This document shows positions 17,528-24,911 of a DNA stretch of 64,000 nucleotides, in pieces; position 1 is the stretch's first letter, and the number at the start of each line of letters is the position of its first letter. The position numbers and the translations under genes are program-made. The stretch spans positions 25,335 to 89,334 of the forward strand of contig DYBN01000036.1 in the NCBI GenBank assembly GCA_019418605.1, given 5' to 3'. The notes beneath the pieces were generated by a model. The model was not told the DNA's origin. It saw only the letters and a program-made list of their open reading frames with translations, and did not search any database. Origin of the DNA: Sutterella sp. (lineage in GTDB: Bacteria; Pseudomonadota; Gammaproteobacteria; Burkholderiales; Burkholderiaceae_F).

Positions 17528-19045
17528 ATGGAAAAGACGATCTCCCGCCGCGCGCTGATTGCCGCCGGCACCGCCGCAACGGCGGCCGCCGCCGCAGGCG
17601 CCGCCCGTGCCGCGGGCGCTCCCGGCAAGCCTGTCTTTGACAAAGTGGTCGACATCATCGTCGTCGGTTCGGGCTTTGCAGGACTCGCCGCCGCCCTTGA
17701 GGCAAGGCTTGGCGGAGCGCAGGTCATGCTTTTGGAGAAAATGCCCGCCTTCGGCGGCAACTCGGCCATCAACGGCGGCGCCTTCTCGGTGGCAGGCAGC
17801 CCCCTGCAGAAAAAGTTCGGCATCAAGGATTCGCCCGAACAGATGCTCGCCGACATGATCCGCTCGGGCCGCGGCCTGTCGCACGTCGATCTTCTCAAAA
17901 TGGTGGTCAACGGCTCGCTGCCCGCCTACGAATTCACCCTGCGCCACGGCGTGAAGTACAAGGACTTCGTGCAGCACTTCGGCGGCCACTCCGTTCCCCG
18001 CACCCTGCAGACCGTCGAGAGCACGGGCGGGGGCATCACGCGGCCTCTTACCGAGTCGTGCCGCAAGCACGGCGTCGAGATGCACCTGCGCGCCAAGATG
18101 CTTGACTTCGTGCGCGCCGAAGACGGCCGCGTCATCGGTCTGAAAGTGCGCGAGCGCTACCTCTTTCCCGACGAAAACTCGGGCGTGGTGCAGACCTACG
18201 GCGCGCGCCGCGGCGTCATCATGGCCACGGGCGGGTTTTCGCGCAACATCTGGTTTAGAAAGCAGCAGGACCCCAACCTCGACGAGCGCCTTGACTCCAC
18301 CAACCACCCGGGAGCCACGGGAGAGGGCATGCTCAAGATGTTTGAAATCGGCGGCGCCCCCGTGCAGGTTGACCAGATCCAGCTCGGCCCCTGGAGCTCG
18401 CCTGATGAAAAGGGCTTTGGCCTTGTCTCGCAGTTCAACACCATCGCGGGCTTTCCGATGGGAATCATGGTCGACGTGCGCACGGGCCGGCGCTTTTGCA
18501 ACGAGCTTGCAGACCGCAAGGAGCGCACCGACGCCATCTTGAATCAGATGCAGGACGGCAAGCCCGTCTACCCGGTGTGCTTTACCGACAGCAAGGGCGT
18601 GGCCAAGGCCCAGACGCTTAAAAACGGTCTGAAGTACGGCGTCATCAAAGAGTTCAACACGATCGAGGCGCTTGCCGCGGCCTACGGCATTCCCGCCCGG
18701 GGCCTTGCCGAGCAGGTTGCCCAATGGAATCAGATGGTCAAAAACGGCAGCGACACGCAGTTTCACCGTGCGCTTGACCTTGCCATCGTGCTCGACAAGC
18801 CGCCCTTTTACGCCGCGCGCGTCTGGCCCAAGGTGCACTACTGCATGGGCGGCGTGGGCATCACGGCCAATGCCGAGGTCTACAACGTCATGGGCCGCGT
18901 CATCCCCGGTCTGTACGCCTGCGGCGAAGTCACGGGCGGCACCCACGGCGCAAGCCGCCTCGGGGGCTGCGCCATCGCCGACGGCCTCGTGATGGGACGC
19001 GTGGCCGCAACGAACTGCCTCAAGAACCCGCCCGCCACCCTCTAG
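17528..19045 (+). CDS. Tat-exported flavin (fumarate-reductase-fold) reductase, non-fumarate substrate
   Basis: A 505-residue flavoprotein with a signal (SRRALIAAG twin arginine, Ala-rich to about residue 29) and FAD motif GSGFAG (47-52). It has no heme domain. Compared with FccA, the catalytic Arg (R330 in ELADRKERTDAIL), His (H437 in VHYCMGG) and Arg (R477 in GTHGASRLGG) are kept, but the substrate His of QAHPT is lost (QLGP, G287) and the SETVRG block is replaced by FNTIAGFP. So the enoate-reduction chemistry should survive while the substrate is not fumarate. It also lacks an obvious match to the tyrosine/aspartate pair of urocanate reductase. AT-rich ribosome region GGAGAGAAAACAC precedes the ATG. 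Electrons should come from the tetraheme cytochrome next door. Confidence 0.88.
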   Translation: MEKTISRRALIAAGTAATAAAAAGAARAAGAPGKPVFDKVVDIIVVGSGFAGLAAALEARLGGAQVMLLEKMPAFGGNSAINGGAFSVAGSPLQKKFGIKDSPEQMLADMIRSGRGLSHVDLLKMVVNGSLPAYEFTLRHGVKYKDFVQHFGGHSVPRTLQTVESTGGGITRPLTESCRKHGVEMHLRAKMLDFVRAEDGRVIGLKVRERYLFPDENSGVVQTYGARRGVIMATGGFSRNIWFRKQQDPNLDERLDSTNHPGATGEGMLKMFEIGGAPVQVDQIQLGPWSSPDEKGFGLVSQFNTIAGFPMGIMVDVRTGRRFCNELADRKERTDAILNQMQDGKPVYPVCFTDSKGVAKAQTLKNGLKYGVIKEFNTIEALAAAYGIPARGLAEQVAQWNQMVKNGSDTQFHRALDLAIVLDKPPFYAARVWPKVHYCMGGVGITANAEVYNVMGRVIPGLYACGEVTGGTHGASRLGGCAIADGLVMGRVAATNCLKNPPATL

Positions 19046-19084
19046 GCCCCAGGGTCAATTTCACGGACAAGGATGACAAGACAA

Positions 19085-19453
19085 ATGACAAACCCCAAGT
19101 TTCTTTGCGCCTTCCTCGGCCTGATTTCGGCGGCCGTGATGGGCAGCGCCTGCGCGGCGGACCTTCAGATGAGCAAGCACCATGCAGCCGCCGTCAAGGA
19201 CTGCACCGTGTGCCACACGCAGGAAAACGCCGTTGCAGGCAACGCCTTCGTGGTGCCCGACGACAAGGTCTGCATGAGCTGCCACGGCAGCTACGAGTCG
19301 CTTGCCAAGAAGACCGACAAGCTCGAAGAGCCCAACCCGCACCGCTCGCATCACTACGGCACGAGCCTCTCGTGCAGCGCCTGCCACAAGGAGCACTCCG
19401 AACCCAAGGCCTGGTGCAACGAGTGCCACGAATTTAAGTACACGATGCCCTGA
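19085..19453 (+). CDS. Small tetraheme cytochrome c (electron donor to the flavin reductase)
   Basis: A 122-residue periplasmic protein: signal peptide (to about residue 24, SACAA), then four CXXCH sites (CTVCH, CMSCH, CSACH, CNECH) in the spacing of the heme domain of flavocytochrome c3. Together with the preceding flavin subunit it reconstitutes a split flavocytochrome c, as in Shewanella- and Wolinella-type two-subunit reductases. I use the ATG at 19085, with AAGGA about 11 nt upstream; an in-frame ATG at 19073 overlaps that AAGGA and is less likely. It follows the flavin gene by 39 nt. Confidence 0.92.
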   Translation: MTNPKFLCAFLGLISAAVMGSACAADLQMSKHHAAAVKDCTVCHTQENAVAGNAFVVPDDKVCMSCHGSYESLAKKTDKLEEPNPHRSHHYGTSLSCSACHKEHSEPKAWCNECHEFKYTMP

Positions 19454-19468
19454 CCATTGAACGCGCGA

Positions 19469-19502
19469 GAGCGCAGAAAAGGGCTCCGCCCGCCCTGCGC
19501 TC
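19469..19502 (+). other. Intercistronic hairpin, cytochrome-lyase gap
   Basis: Arms GAGCGCAG (19469-19476) and CTGCGCTC (19495-19502), with nested GGGC/GCCC. No T-run, so probably an mRNA stability element. Confidence 0.5.
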
Positions 19503-19611
19503 CCGCCCAAAAGCATCTTTAACTTCCTCCCTTTTTCGGCCCCTTTTTCACCTCTGCCGCGCCGGGAAGGGAGCGAGCAAAAAAACAAACCTTCGCACAA
19601 AGGAGAATCTC

Positions 19612-21273
19612 ATGAAGTTTCTGAAGACAACCGCCATGGCGGCGGTCATGCTCGCCTGCGGCTCGCTGAGCGCCGCGACGATCACCCTGGACGGCAAGCA
19701 CCTCACGATGGAGGATGCCTGGAAAATCGCCAACAACGAGGCCGACGTGGCCATTTCGCCCCGCGCGATGAAGCTGCTCGACGACAGCCACAAGCTCGTC
19801 ATGGCCTCGGCCGCGGCGGGCCAGGCCGTCTACGGCCTCACCACGGGCGTGGGCCTGAACAAAGACCACAAGCTCTTTACGGCCGACGGCAAGCTCACCG
19901 ACGCCGTGGTCAAGGCCTCGCGCGACTTCAACTACAACGCGCTGCGCTCGCACTCGGCGGGCGTGGGCGAAATGATGCCCACGAACCTCGCGCGCCTGTC
20001 GATGGTGGTGCGGTTAAATACCCTTCTTGACGGCAAGTCGGGCGCCCAGCCGCGCGTGGCCGAGCTCTACCGCGACATGCTCAACAAGGGCGTCACGCCC
20101 CTGATTCCCTCGGAGGGCTCCGTTGGCGAGGCGGACATTCTTCTTGCCTCGCACGTCGGCGCCGTGATGATCGGCGAGTGGAAGGCCGAGCTCAACGGCA
20201 AGGTGGTCGACGGCAAGACCGCTCTGAAAAAGGCGGGCATCAAGCCGCTCGTGCCCGAAGGAAAGGACGCGCTGGCGATTTTGTCGAACAACTCGGTTGC
20301 CATGGCCTATGCGATCGACGCCGCCCGCAACGCCGCACGCATCATCAAGGTCACGCCCTACGTCTACGGGCTCTCGCTTGAGGGCCTCAACGGCAACGTC
20401 GCCCCGATCCTTCCGCAGTCAATCGGCACGCGCCCGTTTGAGGGACTTGCGGAGACGGCCGCCGACATGCGCGACGTCCTCAAGGGCTCCTACCTCTGGC
20501 AGACCGACGAAACCCGGCCGCTGCAGGATCCGCTTTCTTATCGCGTCACGGTCTACGGGCTCTCGGAAGCAAAGCGTGCGCTCAACGACCTCAATGCGCA
20601 GATTTCCGTACAGATCAACAGCACGGACGACAACCCGGCCACGATTCTCAATGCGACGACCGAGTACAAGAACACCTCCACGCAAGTGGCCAAGTACTTT
20701 GTCAAGGGCAACGGCGTTGAAGGCGCCATCATCCCGACGGGCAACTTCAACCCGCTGCCCGTGGCGCTCGCACTGCAGCGCACTTCGCTTGCGCTCGCGC
20801 ACCTCTCGCACTACTCCGTGCAGCGCACGATCCACCTCTCCTACGACCAGTTCACGGGCCTCACCCGGTTCCTCTCCGATCCCTCCAACAAGGGACACGC
20901 CTTCGGCGCGGTGCAGAAGTCGTTCATGGGCCTGCACGTCGACAACATGGCGCTTGCGCAGCCCGTGAGCCTGTACGGCATGCCGGTCGCTGGCGAAATC
21001 GAAGACACCTTCACCAACATCCTGCAGGCCGCCAAGCGGCTCGATCAGATCGACGCCAATCTCATGCAGATCTACAGCGTCGAGATGCTGCACTCGACCC
21101 AGGCCGTTGACCTTCGCCGCATGCTCAAGAACAAGGATCTGAAGCTCTCGGAGAAAACCGACGCGCTCTACAAGGCCTATCGCAAGCTCGTTCCGTACGT
21201 CAAGGCCGACCGCATCTTCACGGACAACATTGCCGACGGCACCAAGCTTCTCAAGACCTATGAGGTGAAGTAA
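19612..21273 (+). CDS. Secreted histidine/phenylalanine ammonia-lyase-fold protein without MIO triad
   Basis: A 553-residue member of the HAL/PAL superfamily with a clear Sec signal peptide (to about residue 21), unlike cytoplasmic HutH. Conserved landmarks: Y74 in VYGLTTGVG, H114 in RSHSAGVGE, Q305 and R311 in LQDPLSYR, GNF (377-379) and E464 in GEIED. But the loop that normally reads GSVGASGDLAPLAH reads GSVGEADILLASH: Glu-Ala-Asp (173-175) stands where Ala-Ser-Gly cyclises into the MIO cofactor, and no Ser/Cys is available. The tyrosine of QDPY is L308. It may therefore use a different base-catalysed elimination, or be non-catalytic. Excellent ribosome site (AAAGGAG). Between a cytochrome and a porin in the same operon. 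Confidence 0.88.
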   Translation: MKFLKTTAMAAVMLACGSLSAATITLDGKHLTMEDAWKIANNEADVAISPRAMKLLDDSHKLVMASAAAGQAVYGLTTGVGLNKDHKLFTADGKLTDAVVKASRDFNYNALRSHSAGVGEMMPTNLARLSMVVRLNTLLDGKSGAQPRVAELYRDMLNKGVTPLIPSEGSVGEADILLASHVGAVMIGEWKAELNGKVVDGKTALKKAGIKPLVPEGKDALAILSNNSVAMAYAIDAARNAARIIKVTPYVYGLSLEGLNGNVAPILPQSIGTRPFEGLAETAADMRDVLKGSYLWQTDETRPLQDPLSYRVTVYGLSEAKRALNDLNAQISVQINSTDDNPATILNATTEYKNTSTQVAKYFVKGNGVEGAIIPTGNFNPLPVALALQRTSLALAHLSHYSVQRTIHLSYDQFTGLTRFLSDPSNKGHAFGAVQKSFMGLHVDNMALAQPVSLYGMPVAGEIEDTFTNILQAAKRLDQIDANLMQIYSVEMLHSTQAVDLRRMLKNKDLKLSEKTDALYKAYRKLVPYVKADRIFTDNIADGTKLLKTYEVK

Positions 21274-21309
21274 TCCTCCAAATACAAGGCAAAAGGCCGC
21301 CTTGCACTC

Positions 21310-21351
21310 CTGCGGGCCGCCCGCAACGCAAGTCCCGCGGGCGGCCCGCAG
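21310..21351 (+). other. Very strong intercistronic hairpin, lyase-porin gap
   Basis: A perfect 15-bp, nearly all-GC stem (21310-21324 with 21337-21351) and 12-nt loop, not followed by T-run. It should block 3' exonucleases and could set the ratio of lyase to porin transcripts. Confidence 0.65.
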
Positions 21352-21456
21352 TCGCCGCACGATTCATACAAAACCACAAGCAAAGCGGCGCCCGCAGCCA
21401 TGCACCCCCACCTCAGCCACTACACCAACCCCCCATACCAACCAAAGGAAGAACAG

Positions 21457-22623
21457 ATGATGAAGAAAACTCTGGCCGCCGCAGCCCTTGCCGCGGCCTT
21501 CTCGGGCGCAGCGCCCGCGGCCGACCTTGAGCTCTACGGCGTCGTCGACACGGGCTTTACCTACACGCACGGCAACGACGTCGACATCGACCGCTTTGAA
21601 ATGAGCACCGGCAACTACGCGGGCTCGCGCTTTGGCCTTCGCGGCGGCGAAGACCTGGGCAACGGCGTGCGCATCAACTTCATTTTGGAAAACGGCTTTC
21701 AGTCCGACACGGGCAACTACGCCAAGGCCGACTCGATCTTTAACCGCGAATCGCAGCTCTTTCTCACCGGCAGCTGGGGGCAGCTCGGCTTTGGCCGCGT
21801 GGGCGCCTTCACCTCGGGCTCTTCGTCTCTGAGCTGGTACTGGGACCTCGAGCCCTTTGAGACGGGCTACATCGACGCGGGCATCCAGGCCTCCCAGGTC
21901 AACGTCTGGCGCCTGAATTCCAACACGATCTACTACATCTCGCCCGTGTTTGCGGGCTTCAAGCTCGGCATCCAGTACAGCCTCACCGGCACCAACGACA
22001 AGGAGGCGCAAAAGCAGGGCGACAACAACACCTTCACCAACGTCGCGCTGCGCTGGGACGGGGCCAACGCCCGCGCCATCCTCGGCTTTGAGATGGAGAC
22101 CTACGGCGACAACGAAACCTACTACGGCGCGGGCGGCGCAGCCGACGGCACCTTCACCGAGCGGCGCGACAACGCCTACAACGTCAAGCTTGCCGGCGCC
22201 TGGAACGTCGCGGGCGGCCCCGCAACGCTCTATGCGGGCGCAAGCTGGTACAAGAACTACAACATCTTCTCGGACTCGACCTACGACGACGACGGCAAAG
22301 TGTTCTATGATCGCGACAGCTCGAAGCGTCTGCAGGGCTACTCGTTCTTCGTTGGCGGCAAATACACGATCGGTCAGGCGGATCTTCTGGCCATGTTCCA
22401 GTATCTTGACGGCGAAAACGAGGGCTACCTCGAAGGCTCCGGGCAGGACAAGGACTACAAGCGCTACATCGCCTCGATCGGCTGCCACTACCACTTTTCC
22501 AAGCGCACGATGCTCTACACCATCGCTTCCTACGCCGACGGCACGGGCACGTTTGACGATCTGGATGACGGAGCGGCCACCAACCGCTGGATGGGACACT
22601 TGGGTCTGACGCACTTCTTCTGA
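21457..22623 (+). CDS. Outer-membrane porin (Burkholderiales general porin family)
   Basis: A 388-residue protein with signal peptide (MMKKTLAAAALAAAFSGAAPA), then ADLELYGVVDTGFTYT and a long pattern of alternating beta-strands rich in Tyr/Gly/Asp, with GSRFGLRGGEDLGNGVRINF and NRESQLFLTGSWGQLGFGRVG typical of Gram_neg_porins, and a terminal phenylalanine (HFF) for Bam recognition. The ATG at 21457 has AAGGAAG upstream; the longer frame is unlikely. In this operon it probably lets the lyase/reductase substrate across the outer membrane. It is the fourth cistron, separated by a strong hairpin. Confidence 0.93.
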   Translation: MMKKTLAAAALAAAFSGAAPAADLELYGVVDTGFTYTHGNDVDIDRFEMSTGNYAGSRFGLRGGEDLGNGVRINFILENGFQSDTGNYAKADSIFNRESQLFLTGSWGQLGFGRVGAFTSGSSSLSWYWDLEPFETGYIDAGIQASQVNVWRLNSNTIYYISPVFAGFKLGIQYSLTGTNDKEAQKQGDNNTFTNVALRWDGANARAILGFEMETYGDNETYYGAGGAADGTFTERRDNAYNVKLAGAWNVAGGPATLYAGASWYKNYNIFSDSTYDDDGKVFYDRDSSKRLQGYSFFVGGKYTIGQADLLAMFQYLDGENEGYLEGSGQDKDYKRYIASIGCHYHFSKRTMLYTIASYADGTGTFDDLDDGAATNRWMGHLGLTHFF

Positions 22624-22643
22624 CCGTCTGCCGCGCAAGTCCT

Positions 22644-22678
22644 GGCGCAGGCCCGGCACACGCAAGCCGCCCTGCGCC
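22644..22678 (+). other. Intercistronic hairpin, porin-MFS gap
   Basis: Arms GGCGCAGG (22644-22651) and CCTGCGCC (22671-22678); no T-run. Third hairpin of this kind in the operon. Confidence 0.5.
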
Positions 22679-22691
22679 GACCGCGCGACCC

Positions 22692-23936
22692 GTGTTTTCG
22701 ATGCCGTTTCGAGGCCGCCGCTGCCCGCCATCCGCCCTTCATTTGACGCTTGCCTCATCGGCGGGCCCCTTTCTTGACGGCTACTCCACGGCCTCGGCCG
22801 CGTTTTTGGCAAGCCTTCTTGAGGGCGCCGGCGCCTGGCAGGTTGCGCTCTTTACGAGCTTGTATCTTGCGGGCACTGTTGCGGGCTCTCTTTGCATGGG
22901 CGCGGCCGCAGACCGCGTCGGCCGCCGGCGCCCCTATCTGGCCGCCATGGCGGCCGTGGGGGTGGTGTGCACCCTCTCGGCGCTTTCGGCCTCGCTCGGG
23001 GCGCTGCTGCTCATGCGGCTTCTCACGGGCTTTCTTTTGTGCGGCGACTACCCCGTGGGGCAGGCCATGGTGGTCGAGCATCTGCCCGAAGGAAAGCGCG
23101 AGCGCAGCCTCTCATTTTTGATGCTTGCGTGGTACTTCGGCGCCCTCTCGGGCGTACTCGTCGCCATTCCCGTAGTCGATGCCCTCACGCAGCCCGAAGC
23201 CTTTCTTTGGGTCGAGGCGGCCTTTGCCGCCTTTGCTCTTTTGCTGCGCTTTTTTATCCCCGAGTCGCCGCTTTGGAGCCGGAGCACTCGCGAGGTCAGC
23301 GAGCGCCTCCCGCGCGAGCGCACTTCCCTTGGCGTTTTAGCCCGCGACATCGCCCGCAACCGCCGCGTCTTTGTGTTTTGCTGCGCCTTCTGGCTGTGTC
23401 AGACAATTCCGGGCACCATCATGATGCTCTACAGCCCGGCGATTCTTCACCGCCTCACGGGGACGACGGACGCCGTCCCGCAGATGCTGCTGCTCTACGG
23501 GTGCTTTCTTGCGGGGATTCTGCCCGCTTCAAGCGCGTGGTTCGCAAGGCGCCTGCGCGCGGTCCTGCTCTGGACGTTTGCGCTCATGGCGCTGGGGCTT
23601 GCGGGCGTCATGCTCTTTGCAAAAACAAGCCCCGCGGCCACCAACCTTTCCTTTGTTGTTTTTGCGCTGAGCTACGGGCTGCAGTCCACGCTTGACTTTG
23701 TCTATCCCAACGTGCTTTTTCCGGCCGCGGCACGCGCTTCGCTCGTGGGAGCCGTGACGGCCGTCTCGCGGCTGGGCGCGGCGCTTGCGGCCTTTGTCTT
23801 TCCGCTTCTGGCGGAGCACTTTGCGCTTGAGCCCCTTTTTTGCTGCGGTCTTGTGGTGCTCGCGGCGGGCTTTGCCGCAGGCTGGCGCGGGGCGCCGCGC
23901 AACGCTCTCGAAAGGAAAGCGGCTCAAAAGCCCTGA
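22692..23936 (+). CDS. MFS transporter, sugar-porter/metabolite:H+ symporter type
   Basis: About 414 residues with around 12 membrane helices. The first helix holds the GPFLDGYSTA signature of the SP/AAHS-like group, and the loop between helices 2 and 3 reads GAAADRVGRRRPYL, the MFS motif D-R-x-G-R-R. A second family motif, PESPLWS, follows helix 6. The start is uncertain: GTG at 22692 or ATG at 22701, neither with a good ribosome site. Because it is 68 nt after the porin and in the same direction, it probably moves a substrate or product of the periplasmic reactions, such as an aromatic/acrylic acid, across the inner membrane. Stops directly against rsmI, which converges. Confidence 0.85.
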   Translation: MFSMPFRGRRCPPSALHLTLASSAGPFLDGYSTASAAFLASLLEGAGAWQVALFTSLYLAGTVAGSLCMGAAADRVGRRRPYLAAMAAVGVVCTLSALSASLGALLLMRLLTGFLLCGDYPVGQAMVVEHLPEGKRERSLSFLMLAWYFGALSGVLVAIPVVDALTQPEAFLWVEAAFAAFALLLRFFIPESPLWSRSTREVSERLPRERTSLGVLARDIARNRRVFVFCCAFWLCQTIPGTIMMLYSPAILHRLTGTTDAVPQMLLLYGCFLAGILPASSAWFARRLRAVLLWTFALMALGLAGVMLFAKTSPAATNLSFVVFALSYGLQSTLDFVYPNVLFPAAARASLVGAVTAVSRLGAALAAFVFPLLAEHFALEPLFCCGLVVLAAGFAAGWRGAPRNALERKAAQKP

Positions 23937-24911
23937 TCAATCCTGGCTTGCGGACTTTTCGTCTGCGGCCCCGAGCTCTTCAATCATCCGGTAGAGCGCC
24001 TCGCGCTTGAGGCCCGTGACGCGCGCGGCAAGCGAGGCCGCCCGCGAGGGCGGCAGCTGCGCGGCCACGGCCGCAAGCCAGGCTCTGTCGCGATCGTCAA
24101 GCTCCGTTGCCCTGCCCTCGCGCATGTCGACGGCAATGACGTACTCGCCGCGCGGCTCGTGACTTTGCGCCCATTGGGCAAGCTCTCCCGCCGGCATCGT
24201 GCTGAAGGTCTCAAAGCGCTTCGTGAGTTCCCGGGCCACCACGACGCGGCGGTCGGCCTCAAGCTCCGCGGCAAGGTCCGTTAAAAGCGCGCAGATGCGG
24301 TGCGGCGCCTCGTAGAGCACGAAGGCTTCGCCGCGGCCTGCGAGCTCTCGCAGCGCCTCGCGGCGCGCCTTGGCGGCAGGAGGCACGAATCCGGCAAAGG
24401 TAAAGCGGTAGGAAGAAAGCCCGCTTGCGCTCAAGGCCGCCACGGCGGCGCTTGCGCCCGGCACGGGGCTCACCGAAAACCCAGCCTGCCGCACAAGCGC
24501 CACGGCCTTGGCGCCGGGGTCGCTCACGGCGGGCGTGCCCGCGTCGGTGACAAGCGCAATGCGGCGTCCCTCGCGCAAAAGGTCAATGAGGCGCCCGGCG
24601 GCGGCGTGCTCGTTGTGCTCGTGCACGCTCATCGTGGGCGTGGCGATGCCGTAGCGCTCGAGCAGCTTTTTCGTCTGCCGGGTATCCTCGCAGGCGATGA
24701 CGTCGCAGGCGTCGAGCACCCAGAGCGCGCGCAGCGTAATGTCGGCGGCGTTGCCGATGGGAAGCCCTACAATATAGAGCGTTGCGCCTGAAAAGGACTG
24801 CTGCGCGAGCCCCGCGCACTGCATCAGGGCGTTGTCGGCAAAGCGAAAGCCCCTCGCCTTCGGCTCGAGAACCTCGGCCTCCCCCCGATTTTCATTTGAA
24901 ATGGATTGCAT
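23937..24911 (-). CDS. rsmI: 16S rRNA 2'-O-ribose C1402 methyltransferase RsmI
   Basis: A SAM-dependent tetrapyrrole-methylase-fold enzyme, YraL/RsmI. Signature blocks: ATLYIVGLPIGNAADITLRAL, ACEDTRQTKKLLERYGI, HEHNEH, LVTDAGTPAVSDPGAKAV and VPGASAAVAALSASGL. The ATG at 24911 has GAGGG before it; the next Met (24824) would give the usual short N-terminus and avoids overlap with the divergent lpoA gene, so the start is open. The divergent rsmI/lpoA order is the same as in E. coli. The last ~40 residues form a HTH-like helical tail common in RsmI. Confidence 0.94.
   Translation of the reverse strand: MQSISNENRGEAEVLEPKARGFRFADNALMQCAGLAQQSFSGATLYIVGLPIGNAADITLRALWVLDACDVIACEDTRQTKKLLERYGIATPTMSVHEHNEHAAAGRLIDLLREGRRIALVTDAGTPAVSDPGAKAVALVRQAGFSVSPVPGASAAVAALSASGLSSYRFTFAGFVPPAAKARREALRELAGRGEAFVLYEAPHRICALLTDLAAELEADRRVVVARELTKRFETFSTMPAGELAQWAQSHEPRGEYVIAVDMREGRATELDDRDRAWLAAVAAQLPPSRAASLAARVTGLKREALYRMIEELGAADEKSASQD

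Noticed and set aside
17528..19045. Annotation as urocanate reductase UrdA
   Set aside because: The UrdA-specific residues for the imidazole ring are not visible; only the common catalytic frame is shared.
19612..21273. Annotation as HutH (histidine ammonia-lyase)
   Set aside because: It has a signal peptide, no MIO triad, no hut genes nearby, and a changed QDPY motif.
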